Shown: positions 10,885 to 22,062 of the stretch, in pieces
Numbering within the stretch: position 1 is the stretch's first letter
Layout: every line of letters begins with the position of its first letter
NCBI GenBank assembly: GCA_030248065.1
Contig: JASAMV010000702.1
Coordinates: 1 to 64,000 of the forward strand
Length of the DNA stretch: 64,000 nt
Reading direction: 5' to 3'
Source of the DNA: Rhynchonema sp. JSB1_4
Taxonomy: Eukaryota > Nematoda > Chromadorea > Monhysterida > Xyalidae
The notes under the pieces: generated by a model
What the model was told of the DNA's origin: nothing
The model's input: the letters and a program-made list of their open reading frames with translations, nothing else
Database searches by the model: none
Program-made: the position numbers and the translations under genes

Positions 10885-13800
10885 GTAACATCCAAGTTCC
10901 AGTCCACAGCCCACATCCGAACACAGTGGTGATCACATGACATCGATTGATCAGCACTGGGTTGGCGAAACGGGCGATCGGTGACCGAGATGGTCATGAA
11001 CCTGGTATATCGCAGCAAATATTTTGTAGTTTCGAATCCACCCATATCAAGTTTGGGTGCGAGGCGGATCAGTCGCTTAGCAGTGGCTGTCTTTATTTGT
11101 TTTTTTAACCAAATTGCCAAATATTCATGCGTTTCCCTAGTTTCAGTAGTTCCAGTCCACAGCCCACATCCGAACACAATGGTGATCACACGACATCGAT
11201 TGATCGGCACTGGGTTGGCGAAACGGGCGATCGGTGATCGGGATGGTCATAAACCTGGTATATCGTTGTAAATATTTTGTAGTTTCGAATCCACCCATAT
11301 CAAGTTTGGGTGCGAGGCGGATCAGTCGCTTAGCAGTGGCTGTCTTTATTTGTTTTTTTAACCAAATTGCCAAATATTCATGCGTTTCCCTAGTTTCAGT
11401 AGTTCCAGTCCACAGCCCACATCCGAACACAATGGTGATCACACGACATCGATTGATCGGCACTGGGTTGGCGAAACGGGCGATCGGTGATCGGGATGGT
11501 CATAAACCTAGTATATCGTTGTAAATGTTTTGTAGTTTCGAATCCACCCATATCAAGTTTGGGTGCGAGGCGGATCAATCGCTTAGTAGTGGCTGTCTTT
11601 ATTTGTCTTTTTGACCAAAATGCCAAATATTCATGCGTTTCCCTAGTTTCAGTAGTTCCAGTCCACAGCGCACATCCGAACACATAATGGTGATCACACG
11701 ACATCGACTGATCGGCACTGGGTTGGCGAAACGGGCGATCGGTGATCGGTATGGTCATAAACCTGGTATATCGTTGTAAATATTTTGTAGTTTCGAATCC
11801 ACCCATATCAAGTTTGGGTGCGAGGCGGATCAGTCGCTTAGCAGTGGCTGTCTTTATTTGTTTTTTTAACCAAATTGCCAAATATTCATGCGTTTCCCTA
11901 GTTTCAGTAGTTCCAGTCCACAGCCCACATCCGAACACAATGGTGATCACACGACATCGATTGATCGGCACTGGGTTGGCGAAACGGGCGATCGGTGATC
12001 GGGATGGTCATAAACCTGGTATATCGTTGTAAATATTTTGTAGTTTCGAATCCACCCATATCAAGTTTGGGTGCGAGGCGGATCAGTCGCTTAGCAGTGG
12101 CTGTTGTCTTTATTTGTTTTTTTTAACCAAATTGCCAAATATTCATGCGTTTCCCTAGTTTCAGTAGTTCCAGTCCACAGCCCACATCCGAACACAATGG
12201 TGATCACACGACATCGATTGATCGGCACTGGGTTGGCGAAACGGGCGATCGGTGATCGGCATGGTCATAAACCTGGTATATCGTTGTAAACATTTTGTAG
12301 TTTCGAATCAGTGGCTGTCTTTATTTGTTTTTTTAACCAAATTGCCAAATATTCGTGCGTTTCCCTAGTTTCAGTAGTTCCAGTCCACAGCCCACATCCG
12401 AACACAATGGTGATCACACGACATCGATTGATCGGCACTCGGTTGGCGAAACGGACGATCGGTGATCGGGATGGTCATAAACCTGTTATATCGTAGTAAA
12501 TATTTTGTAGTTTCGAATCCACCCATATCAGGTTTGGGTGCGAGGCGGATCAGTCGCTTAGCAGTGGCTGTCTTTATTTGTTTTTTTAACCAAATTGCCA
12601 AATATTCGTGCGTTTCCCTAGTTTCAGTAGTTCCAGTCCACAGCCCACATCCGAACACAATGGTGGTCACACGACATCGACTGATCGGCACTGGGTTGGC
12701 GAAACGGACGATCGGTGATCGGGATGGTCATAAACCTGGTATATCGTTGTAAATATTTTGTAGTTTCGAATCCACCCATATCAAGTTTGGGTGCGAGGCG
12801 GATCAGTCGCTTAGCAGTGGCTGTCTTTATTTGTTTTTTTAGCAAAATAGCCAAATATTCATGCGTTTCCCTAGTTTCAGTAGTTCCAGTCCACAGCCCA
12901 CATCCGAACACAATGGTGATCACACGACATCGACTGATCGGCACTGGGTTGGCGAAACGGGCGATCGGTGATCGGGATGGTCATTAAACCTGTTATATCG
13001 TAGTAAATATTTTGTAGTTTCGAATCCACCCATATCAAGTTTGGGTGCGAGGCGGATCAGTCGCTTAGCAGTGGCTGTCTTTATTTGTATTTTTAACCAA
13101 AATGACAGATATTCATGCGTTTCCCTAGTTTCAGTAGTACCGGTCCACAGCCCACATCCGAACACAATGGTGATCACACGACATCGATTGATCGGCACTG
13201 GGTTGGCGAAACGGGCGATCGGTGATCGGGATGGTCATAAACCTGGTATATCGTTGTAAATATTTTGTAGTTTCGAATCCACCCATATCAAGTTTGGGTG
13301 CGAGGCGGATCAGTCGCTTAGCAGTGGCTGTCTTTATTTGTATTTTTAACCAAAATGACAAATATTCATGCGTTTCCCTAGTTTCAGTAGTTCCAGTCCA
13401 CAGCCCACATCCGAACACAATGGTGATCACACGACATCGATTGAACGGCACTGGGTTGGCGAAACGGGCGATCGGTGATCGGGATGGTCATAAATCTGGT
13501 ATATCGTAGTAAATATTTTGTAGTTTCGAATCCACCCATACCAAATTTGGGTGCGAGGCGGATCAGTCGCTTAGCAGTGGCTGTCTTTATTTGTATTTTT
13601 AACCAAAATGACAAATATTCATGCGTTTCCCCAGTTTCAGTAGTTCCAGTCCACAGCCCACATTCGAACACAATGGTGATCACACGACATCGATTGAACG
13701 GCACTGGGTTGGCGAAACGGGCGATCGGTGATCGGGATGGTCTTAAATCTGGTATATCGTAGTAAATATTTTGTGGTTTCGAATCCACCCATATCAAGTT

Positions 13801-14140
13801 TGGGTGCGAGGCGGATCAGTCGCTTAGCAGTGGCTGTCTTTATTTGTATTTTTAACCAAAATGACAAATATTCATGCGTTTCCCTAGTTTCAGTAGTTCA
13901 GGTCCACAGCCCACATCCGAACACAATGGTGATCACACGACATCGATTGATCGGCACTGGGTTGGCGAAACGGGCGATCGGTGATCGGTATGGTCATAAA
14001 CCTGGTATATCGTTGTAAATATTTTGTAGTTTCGAATCCACCCATATCAAGTTTGGGTGCGAGGCGGATCAGTCGCTTAGCAGTGGCTGTCTTTATTTGT
14101 ATTTTTAACCAAAATGACAAATATTCATGCGTTTGCCTAG
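10885..14140. repeat. Satellite array, unit about 253 bp (left block)
   Basis: At least 13 tandem units anchored by cagtccacagcccacatccg at about 10,894, 11,152, 11,405, 11,658, 11,913, 12,168, 12,375, 12,628, 12,881, 13,139, 13,392, 13,645 and 13,898. The spacing is 252-258 bp except for one unit of about 207 bp with an internal deletion near 12,305. The units differ by few substitutions; a sub-group from about 13,080 on shares tgtatttttaaccaaaatgaca in place of tgtttttttaaccaaattgcca. The array continues after an inserted element at 15,582. The unit's open frames on both strands are by-products of its sequence. Confidence 0.95.
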
Positions 14141-15394
14141 ACTGCGAACCTGACACGTTCGTGAAACCGTAACTTTATGAATAATAGAATGATGTGTTGG
14201 TTGGCAATACAATATCGGGGCGATATTGCTACTCCTTCCCCCGCCAAGGAAGCCTATGGACAGAAACGGATTGACAGGAAAACTAGCGGAAATCACGACA
14301 GAAATCATCGGATCACTCTTCTTATTACCCATACTCATTACACAATCAAAACCGTGGCTTAAAATTACTTTTTCTTTCTTTTTCTTTACACCTCGTCCTC
14401 GCGCAACCATCAGCTTCTTTACATCATCGATTCTCAACGTGGCACATTCGATCAGCAACGTCACTGGTTTGGTCGCGTGGCTGTCGATTGGTGTCGTTGT
14501 CATGGCGCCACGTTGCACACGTTTCTTCGACCGGCTCTGGCTCGCCTTTGGTTTCTTCTTCGGACCTTTTTCCCTTCGTCCTTTGTCCGACTTCCTTGAT
14601 TCCGTTGTCTTCTTTACTTTCATCTTCTTTTTCTTTTTCTCCCTTTTCATCTTCTTTTTCTTCAATTCCTTTCTGTTCGCCTTCTCTTCTTTCTTCAAAA
14701 CATCACGGCACCATTCAACGATTTCCACTTCTTTTGCTATAACGCTCGGCCAAACACTTGATCGCTCTTCTTCCACATTCTCTTCTTGATTTTCAACTTC
14801 TTTATTTTCACATTCTTTATTCACTTCTTGATCCGCTTCTTCGTTCAATTCTTTTTCCTCTTCTTTTTCTTCAACGACCTCAATATTCAGCTTCGGGCGG
14901 GACAAACGGGTTTTCACACAAAACTCGTCGAACTTCGACGAACAATTCAAAGTTCTTGGTTCTTCAATCTTCGGCTTCGGATCCGGTCTCTTCATAACAA
15001 TCTTCACAAACTTCAACCAATCTTCTTTTTCCTTTTCCTTCATTTTCTCCAGGCCCAACAACTTTTCAATTTCGCTCAAACTTTCTAAATCTTCCCACAC
15101 AAACGTTCTTCCTTGACTGAACATGAGCGGCAACTCACACATGAAACCTTTCGTGCATTCTTGACTTTCAATCTGACCATAAAATTCGCAACACACGTCA
15201 AAATAGTGGGCCATACCGGGGTCGTTTCGGCTTCGATTCATTTCAATTTTCATAACATTCATAATTTTTTCGGCGATCATTCGACTTCCCGATTCTTCAA
15301 TGTCTTCAAACAGGCCCATAACATCTTCAAAATTCATCTTCATAATCCGCCCGAAGTTCTTCGCCGCAAACAATTTCAATTGCCAAATCTTCAT
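14105..15394 (-). CDS. Lys/Glu-rich ORF of the short LTR element
   Basis: Open from ATG at 15,394 (MKIWQLKLF) for about 429 codons. The frame also stays open upstream through the LTR into the satellite, and downstream through the other LTR, so the true stop in other copies may differ. The N-terminal half is mixed and helical-looking with a few Cys. The middle is a long acidic run (EEKEEEKELNEE). Then comes a very basic segment (KKKKMKREKKKKKMKVKK) and a Ser/Arg tail. The basic tail suggests nucleic-acid binding, possibly a gag-like protein. No zinc knuckle, protease or polymerase is seen. Function is inferred only from position inside LTRs. Confidence 0.5.
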   Translation of the reverse strand: MKIWQLKLFAAKNFGRIMKMNFEDVMGLFEDIEESGSRMIAEKIMNVMKIEMNRSRNDPGMAHYFDVCCEFYGQIESQECTKGFMCELPLMFSQGRTFVWEDLESLSEIEKLLGLEKMKEKEKEDWLKFVKIVMKRPDPKPKIEEPRTLNCSSKFDEFCVKTRLSRPKLNIEVVEEKEEEKELNEEADQEVNKECENKEVENQEENVEEERSSVWPSVIAKEVEIVEWCRDVLKKEEKANRKELKKKKMKREKKKKKMKVKKTTESRKSDKGRREKGPKKKPKASQSRSKKRVQRGAMTTTPIDSHATKPVTLLIECATLRIDDVKKLMVARGRGVKKKKEKVILSHGFDCVMSMGNKKSDPMISVVISASFPVNPFLSIGFLGGGRSSNIAPILYCQPTHHSIIHKVTVSRTCQVRSLGKRMNICHFG

Positions 15395-15581
15395 CTTCAA
15401 AAATTCTTTACTTTTCTTGGGCCACAAACAGCAACAGCAACGCGCTTGGCATGCGGAGCCACGAGGATCGTACCTGGCAGAGTCCGCCACTGCGAACCTG
15501 ACACGTTCGTGAAACCGTAACTTTATGAATAATAGAATGATGTGTTGGTTGGCAATACAATATCGGGGCGATATTGCTACT
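14141..15581 (-). mobile_element. Short non-autonomous LTR element in the satellite
   Basis: Identical 93-bp direct repeats (14,141-14,233 and 15,489-15,581) bound a 1.44-kb insertion that splits a satellite unit. A 4-bp ctag target duplication is visible against the intact unit (ccctagtttcag). On the minus strand, the sequence just inside the downstream LTR is a polypurine tract (ggcgggggaagg). Just inside the other LTR is tggcggactctgccagg, a plausible primer-binding site starting TGG. One ORF fills the interior and no reverse transcriptase is present. Size and layout resemble TRIM/SMART-type elements, but those rarely hold a long ORF. The LTR ends are not the usual TG..CA. Confidence 0.8.
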
Positions 15582-15905
15582 CTAGTTTCAGTAGTTCCAG
15601 TCCACAGCCCACATCCGAACACAATGGTGATCACACGACATCGATTGAACGGCACTGGGTTGGCGAAACGGGCGATCGGTGATCGGGATGGTCATAAATC
15701 TGGTATATCGTAGTAAATATTTTGTAGTTTCGAATCCACCCATATCAAATTTGGGTGCGAGGCGGATCAGTCGCTTAGCAGTTGCTGTCTTTATTTGTAT
15801 TTTTAACCAAAATGACAAATATTCATGCGTTTCCCTAGTTTCAGTAGTTCCAGTCCACAGCCCACATCCGAACACAATGTGATCACACCAATATCGATGG
15901 ATTAG
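15582..15905. repeat. Satellite array, right block (two units, last truncated)
   Basis: Continues the 253-bp satellite after the LTR element. One full unit starts at about 15,593 and a second breaks off near 15,900, where similarity fades into unique sequence. Confidence 0.9.
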
Positions 15906-17560
15906 CGAAATGGGCGATCGGTGTATGGGATGGAAAAGTTTAGTGGTCTTGCTTTTCACTGAAGTTTGTATTCTCACTCGTTCTCGGAATTTGTGTTTGT
16001 CTTGTCTCATTGTTCATGCCTCCTTCATGCGCGTAGTGCGAAAAGCGACGCGAAAAAAGTCCAGCTTCGGAACTGCAGCTGCTGTGGTTTTGCTTGCTAC
16101 TTTTTTCGTGCGCTGCGCTCATAGAATGCCGGCATTCGCGCTTATCTGGCTCGCTGTTCATCATGTACATATGTTATGTTGTCGCGTCATTCTCCCTCGT
16201 TTATCGTTCTGTGCTATATTTCATACTCTCTGGCATGTTTTCTTCTCTTGTAGGTTTGCTAGAGATATCGTGAGTTGGCTTCAACTTGTCCAAAAAAAAT
16301 ATGATTATTGACTCCTTTCTTATATTACAGTTCAATCGCTGCCTAACAAGCGAACTTGACTTGTTGTCGAAGAGGAACTGCGACGTTTCTGGTGAGATGT
16401 CTTCGTTTCAAAATTTTTCCACTGATTTCAAGCTGAACAAAATTTTGACATCACTCCTTCAGGGTCACTTATTCGCGTCCTGTGAAATTGTGAAAAGAAT
16501 GTCTTGATAGTGGTTTACTTTTCTGCACATAATTCTGATCTATTACATGCCACACCTTCGGTAGTTTTTCTCGTTCAGTGTCACTTCGTTACTTTTTACT
16601 TTGCACATGAAGATTGTTAACAATAAAAACAAACAATAATTTGATGTCACATCGTTTTTAGTTTACGAAACATGGAAAAAATGGATGGAACAGAAACACG
16701 AATGAGAAATAAATAACCACCGGAATATGGCAGCGCCACAGACACAGAGCACGTGTCACCCACACACGCTAATTCTGGTTCCACAGTTTTTGAGTTTTTT
16801 GTTGACCCTTGCTGTAATCGGAAAACATGAGAACTCACAAAAGATCAACCATACGACTTCAGTTCATGGCAACAAGCTGCATCAAGTAATAAGTTGTTGA
16901 CATATGTGGAACATTGAGTGTCTGACCCGGCTGACAACAAGGGTGGATTGATGAATGATTGCGGATGATATTTCGGCGAACATGTCGCTTTGGTACTGCA
17001 GGCAGGCGACCTGATGTTTCAAATGTTTGGTTTGGAATGACCAAGGCAGACTGTTACAATACGGTATTTGTTGTTCCAAGTATGCACATGGTCTCGCCGC
17101 CATTGATGTGCGTACATGCTCTTAGGTAGCTGATTAACTTTGGCTCACCCAGACTTATCCTTAACCGGTCAGGCTCAGGAAAGGCCTTGCACGAAGCTAA
17201 AAAAGCCAGACTAATCAGAAGCGCATCAGTGACTTTTAAGCGCATCAATCATTAACGCGAATTAAAGCGCAAATGTCGCCAAGCCCCATGTTTCTGGCAT
17301 TTATTGTCGTTACAAAATCTGAACTAAACCAACTCTGTAGCGAAAAGACAATTGGCGTCATTTACATGTTCCATTTTACTCTAGTTTTTCCTCAGACAAC
17401 CGTTCTGGCAGCACTGATGATTAGACATGCGTTCAGTGGCTGAGACCCTATGGTAAGAGTGTGTTTTTCACTTTGTCATGTGTTCCATCCTCATCCACCC
17501 GCCTTCAATCGTGTCCTTTCGTTCTTCAGGGCTCCGATGAACCCATAACGAGGCGAGGAG
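15906..17560. other. Intergenic sequence without recognised gene
   Basis: A/T-rich stretches and short open frames on both strands. Nothing with family similarity. Splice-like sites near 17,450-17,590 (tggtaagagtg, cttcag) could be untranslated exons of a plus-strand gene, but this is unsupported. Confidence 0.35.
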
Positions 17561-18897
17561 TAGTGTGACCTGGAAGATGGGTGAGTTGAGATTATTTGTT
17601 ATTCCACATTGTGACCTCGTCCACTTCTGGGTTTTGCTGCTTCTTTCGCTTAGAATTCATCAAAAACCCCCCACACCACCACCAAAACCACCCCACCCCA
17701 GACAACCACCAAATCACATCCGTGACACCCCCCCGGTAGCTGTGTTATTTGGTTGGTTTAGAATTTCTCTGGTACGTTTTGTCGTTTGTTCATTCATGAT
17801 TATCATTATGTTACGTACACTCATATGTTTATTTTTCAGGTATTTTCCGGATCTCCTCGTTATAGGTCTTTGCGTGAGCTTGCAAATAAAATTTGAAAAT
17901 TTGAATCTAGAATTTTGTTTTATGAACAAAATGTGAAAAATCTAGGTTGAAGTTGCAAACCTCCAATTTTTAAGGTGCAATTCTGAAGTTTTAGGTGCTG
18001 CAAATTGCACCTAAAAAGTGTCTAAAAACCTGTGACCGGGTCCATTTGGGCCCCACAAAAATTGTGCGCGTATTCTGCGCCAAGCGCAATTTTTGGAGAA
18101 TTTTAGTCAAAAAATGCGCTTTTGGCTTGAAATTTGAGCAGCTCGGGCCGGGTCGGGCCAACGTAGGCATGGCGGCATGGGGGCAACGCCTCTTATTGAC
18201 GAATAGACACGAATAAATGCGATAACAAGCGAAAAAACATCCTTTCAAACCCATTTTGGGGTTTTTGGAGGTATTTTTTTATGGGAACAATTTTTCAGGG
18301 CACTCCTTCGATACTCGGGATCGGGACCCAGTTCCCAAGAGAGAGAGGAGCAATTGAGGTTTTCTTTTCAGGCTTAGGCTTAGGCCCCAGCCACCCCTAA
18401 TAATACATTGCGTGTAGGCAGTGTAGTTCCTGGTCCGGAGGGGGAGATAGCGGACCCTCCGTTTTTTTCGGAGGGGGAGATAGTGTACCCCCGAGGGGGG
18501 GGGGGAAGGGGGGGGGAAGACCCAAATTCGGGAAAAAGTCACTTTTTGAGGTGGAAAATTTGACCTATTTTTGCCCCTTTTTTGAAAAAATTCTTCATAA
18601 AAAGGGCATTTTGGTGACTTTTGAGAACATTGACCTAAAAATCACACATTTTTGGTATAAAAATGCCCATTTTAGGCCTAAAAATGCCTATTTTAGGCAA
18701 AAATTGGGGTAGATAGTGTACCCGGAGGGGGAGATAGGGGGATAGTGTACCACCTGAGGGGGAGATAGCGTACCCGAGGGGGGACCTGTGGACTGGAAGT
18801 CTGCTAGCCAGCGCAACGTGTAGCGTGTGGCGTGCAAAGCAGTGTGTCTGCACGGTTGCATGGGTATAAGTGCAACTTTGAGCCGCAGCCAGACCGC

Positions 18898-18980
18898 GTT
18901 CCCGTAGCTCAGTTGGTAGAGCAACTGGCTGTCCAGGCCTGGTGGCTGGGAGGTCGGAGGTTCGAGTCCTTCCGGGAGCA
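18898..18980 (+). tRNA. tRNA-like gene, copy 1 (intron-containing or degenerate)
   Basis: The acceptor stem gttcccg pairs with cgggagc (one G-T) plus discriminator A. The D arm is gctc/gagc with loop agttggta. The T arm is ggagg-ttcgagt-ccttc. A- and B-box sequences (tagctcagttgg, ggttcgagtcc) are intact. The anticodon region is 10 nt too long. If folded with an intron after position 37, the loop reads ctGTCc, giving a possible tRNA-Asp(GUC) with one mismatch in the anticodon stem. It could instead be a pseudo-tRNA. It lies inside a transposon. Confidence 0.6.
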
Positions 18981-19493
18981 TACGTTTGGTGTGGCGGTTC
19001 AGAGTTCACAATTGGTGAGCTTGACTGGTATGAACCAACCCGCAGTGACGGCCAAGGAGCCGGTCTGGGGTCAGACCTTCTGAAAGAGGGAGGTGGCGCT
19101 ATCGTGTGGGACACGAGGTGCGAGCGGTTAGCCCCTTGTGGGTCAAAGCCCGCGAGTGCTTGCCTGTGGAAAGGGAAGTGCGCAGCGACAATCCTGCCGT
19201 ATTCAGGGTTGGGTCGCAAGTGCCTGCGTGATGGGACACGAGTGCGCAGCGACAATCCTGCCGTATTCAGGGTTGGGTCGCAAGTGCCTGCGTGATGGGA
19301 CACGACCGAGAGCGCTGGTTCGGAGAAAAGACGGGTGGAAACCCGCAGGTTTGAGGTCAAACCTTCCGTGAATGGGAGGATGTGTGGACTGGAAGTCTGC
19401 TAGCCAGCGCAACGTGTAGCGTGTGGCGTGCAAAGCAGTGTGTCTGCACGGTTGCATGGGTATAAGTGCAACTTTGAGCCGCAGCCAGACCGC

Positions 19494-19576
19494 GTTCCCG
19501 TAGCTCAGTTGGTAGAGCAACTGGCTGTCCAGGCCTGGTGGCTGGGAGGTCGGAGGTTCGAGTCCTTCCGGGAGCA
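19494..19576 (+). tRNA. tRNA-like gene, copy 2
   Basis: Identical in sequence and arms to the copy 596 bp upstream, as part of the same 224-bp direct repeat. The same doubt applies about the long anticodon loop. Perfect identity indicates a recent duplication. Confidence 0.6.
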
Positions 19577-20066
19577 TACGTTTGGTGTGGCGGTTCAGAG
19601 TTCACAGACCCCCCTCCCCCCTCCCAGGAACTACACTGCGTGTAGGCCTAAGCCTAGGTGAGCCTAACAACAATGGTTAGGCCTAAAGAAAGCCTAACCC
19701 TGAAATCAATAACTGAATATCGTTCCTTAACCACAGGGTCCCGAGTATCGAAGGAGTGCCTTTTTCAGGTTCGGCCTTCGGGATCGGGTCAGTGAATTAA
19801 TGGAGCCCCCCGTAATAGAGCCCCCCAAAATGGGGTCAATGAATTAATAGAGCCCCCTTCTGTTTAGGTTTTTACGGTACCCAAGATCCAAAATTTTCGG
19901 ATACCGGATACCCAAAATGAAAAATCTCGGATACCAGGGGGTTGCCCCCAAAATAAAAAATCTCGGATACCCAGGGGGGGTTGTTCAAAAAAAGGTCAAC
20001 TTTTTTGAGGAAAATTGAGCAAAATTGGTGCTGGAAGCGCAAAGTGGTCATTTTTTGGGGTTACCG

Positions 20067-20441
20067 TAAAAACCTAAATACAGCCCCCCCGGAATACAGC
20101 CCCCAGAAAGGGGTCAGTGTATTAATAGAGCCCCCCTGAGTAAACATCCCCTATACAGTGGTGTATTAACGCTTGATAGTGATGCACAGGTACATTTATG
20201 CACGTTTGTTGTTCGTCCAGAGCACATAATACGCCTCTTATTGACGAATAGACACGAATAAATGCGATTACAAGCGAAAAAACATCATTTCAAACCCCTT
20301 TTTATGGGTTTTTGGGGGTATTTCTGGGAACAATTTTTTCAGGTTCGGGTCAGGGAATTAATAGAGGCCCCCCGGAATAGAGCCCCCCAAAATGGGGTCA
20401 GTGAGTTAATAGAACCCCCCCACTTCTATTTAGGTTTTTAC
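20067..20441. mobile_element. TA-flanked MITE, full copy
   Basis: Ends ccgtaaaaacctaaatac / tctatttaggtttttacgg, flanked by TA on both sides. It holds the cgcctcttattgacgaatagacac core shared with 4,951-5,383 (inverted) and 18,182-19,880. Confidence 0.75.
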
Positions 20442-20484
20442 GGTATGATTGCGCCAGCAAGCGGCGATTTTAGCATCTTGGAGG

Positions 20485-20824
20485 CAGTGGTGTAGCTACC
20501 CAGGCGGGGCGGCAACCTACTGTACCACCAAAAATGTGAGGCGGCAACCTACCTACTGTACCGGCCGAGCTAGGGTGGGGAAAGAAATTTTTTAGGTCAA
20601 AATTTTGATGAAAATGTACTGTAAAACGCTAACTTCGCGCGTAGCGCGCGATTTTTCGCCTATTTGGAGTGAAAAATACCACTTTTATACCATTTTGAGC
20701 CAAAAATAGCAACTTACTGTACCAGCCGCCGGGCGGCGACCTACCTACTGTATCAGGATGGAGCGTCAACCTGCCTACCTACTGTACCTTGGGGGGAGAC
20801 CCCCACCCCCCTGCTACACCATTG
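20485..20824. mobile_element. hAT-like MITE, ends cagtggtgtagc
   Basis: Ends cagtggtgtagc / gctacaccattg with 8-bp flanks cttggagg and cttggcgg (7 of 8 identical). The body has repeated acctactgtacc blocks and a cgcgcgtagcgcgcga palindrome. A relative in opposite orientation is at 21,766-22,062. Confidence 0.75.
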
Positions 20825-21270
20825 CTTGGCGGTGAAAATGGGTAATTTTTATACGGTTTTCGGAAAAATTTTAGGGTAGGATACCTCTGGACAAAAAGTC
20901 AGGATACCGGACACTCCTGGGTGAAAAAATCAAGATACCGGATACCTTATCCCACCCCCCCCCCAACGACACCACTGAAAACCCAAAACAGACCCATTTT
21001 AAAAAAAGGTTGGAGTTTTTGGGTGGGTATTGGGTATTGTGTATTGGGTCTCGTATTGGGTTGGGTCCGATTTGAGGTATTGGGTATTGGGTGGGGGTGG
21101 GGCCTGGCCTGGTATTGGCTTGGGTAAAAAAATTGGTATTGCCCCCATGCCTAAGGACCGGCAAGTCCGGCCCGGCTCGAACCTCCAAATCTCCGGCCCG
21201 GCCCGAGTCAAAAGTCCAAAACGGTTTTTTTCGTTTTTTTACCAGGAGAAAAACTTTTCACAGTGGGAAC

Positions 21271-21621
21271 CAGTGTAGTTCCCTGGGGGAGGGGGGTCCC
21301 CCCTAAGGTACACTAACCGCCGCGACCAAGGTACACTAGTACGCTAACCGCCGCGCCAGGTACACTAACCGCCTCAATTTTTGCCTAAAATCGCCATTTT
21401 TAGGCCTAAAATGGCCATTTTTAGGCCTAAAATGGGTGATTTTTAGGTCAATGATGTCAAAAGTCGCCAAAATACCCTTTTTATGGAGAATTTTTTCCAA
21501 AAAGGGGTAAAAATCAGTCAAATTTTCTACCTCAAAAAGTGACTTTTTCCTGGATTTGGGTCTTCCCCCCTTCCCCCCAGGGAGGTACACTAACCGCCGC
21601 GCCGGACCAGGAACTGCACTG
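21271..21621. mobile_element. hAT-like MITE (cagtgtagttc family), 351 bp
   Basis: Ends cagtgtagttccctgg / ccaggaactgcactg with exact 8-bp duplications gtgggaac at 21,263-21,270 and 21,622-21,629. The body has the tttttaggcctaaaatgg repeats and the caaaagtcgccaaaatac block. It is inserted into another repeat whose halves (cttttcacagtgggaac...) lie on both sides in inverted order. Confidence 0.85.
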
Positions 21622-21765
21622 GTGGGAACCAGAGACTAGGTTCGGGCCGGCCCGATCCTAATTTCTGGTTCCCACCCACTGTGAAAAAAGTTTTTCTCCT
21701 GGTAAAACAACGAAGAAAATTGTTTTTTTCGGAGCCAGGGTATCGGCTTTTTTTTCAATTGGGGG

Positions 21766-22062
21766 CAATGGTGTAGCAGGGGGTAGGGGGTCCCCCCTAG
21801 GTACAGTAGGTAGGTAGGCTGACGCTCCATCCTGGTAAGTTGCGATTTTTGCTCAAAATGGTATAAAATCGGTATTTTTGACTCCAAGTAGGCGAAAAAT
21901 CGCGCGCTGCGCTCGAAATTAGCATTTTAGAGTGCATTTTCATCAATATCTAGACCTGAAAAAAAATTTTCCCCCTTGCTCGGCCAGTACAGTAGGTAGG
22001 CTGCCGCCCCATATTTTTGGTGGTACAGTAGGTTGCCCCCCGCCTGGGTGGCTACACCACTG
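21766..22062. mobile_element. hAT-like MITE, ends caatggtgtagc
   Basis: Ends caatggtgtagcag / gctacaccactg with flanks attggggg and attggagg (7 of 8). It shares the acagtaggtaggtt blocks and the cgcgcgctgcgc palindrome with 20,485-20,824. Confidence 0.75.

Larger units (their letters stand above)
18419..19638. mobile_element. Inner hAT-like element carrying tRNA-like gene copies
   Basis: Ends cagtgtagttcctgg / ccaggaactacactg with exact 8-bp duplications cgtgtagg at 18,411-18,418 and 19,639-19,646. The left 370 bp is the common MITE body of this family. The right part holds two identical 224-bp direct repeats (18,787-19,010 and 19,383-19,606), each with a tRNA-like gene. Between them is a 64-bp tandem duplication (19,178-19,305). 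Other family members in the window are about 351 bp and lack this cargo. Confidence 0.85.
18299..19760. mobile_element. Middle nested element, ends ggcactccttcgatactcggg
   Basis: Terminal inverted repeats ggcactccttcgatactcgg and its complement at 19,736-19,760 are flanked by an identical 8-bp tttttcag (18,291-18,298 and 19,761-19,768). Without the element nested inside it, it would be about 230 bp. The 8-bp duplication suggests the hAT superfamily. Confidence 0.8.
18182..19880. mobile_element. Outer member of nested transposons (interrupted TA-MITE)
   Basis: The left part (18,182-18,298) and right part (19,761-19,880) together match the 20,067-20,441 MITE, including the cgcctcttattgacgaatag core and the final taggtttttacggta. 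The interior is displaced by an insertion bounded by an exact 8-bp repeat (tttttcag). The left end lacks the usual ccgtaaaaacc terminus, so this copy is truncated. Confidence 0.7.

Noticed and set aside
10818..14156. Repeated open frames of about 90-190 codons on both strands of the satellite
   Set aside because: They recur once per 253-bp unit on both strands and follow the repeat unit, with no splice or family support. They are by-products of a unit without stops in some frames.
14226..15520. Phe/Ser-rich plus-strand frames across the short LTR element
   Set aside because: They are the antisense of the Lys/Glu-rich ORF (AAG/GAA read as CTT/TTC) and have no independent support.
10885..15905. 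CRISPR-like spaced repeats
   Set aside because: The repeats are 253-bp contiguous units without short repeats and unique spacers, and the genome is eukaryotic.
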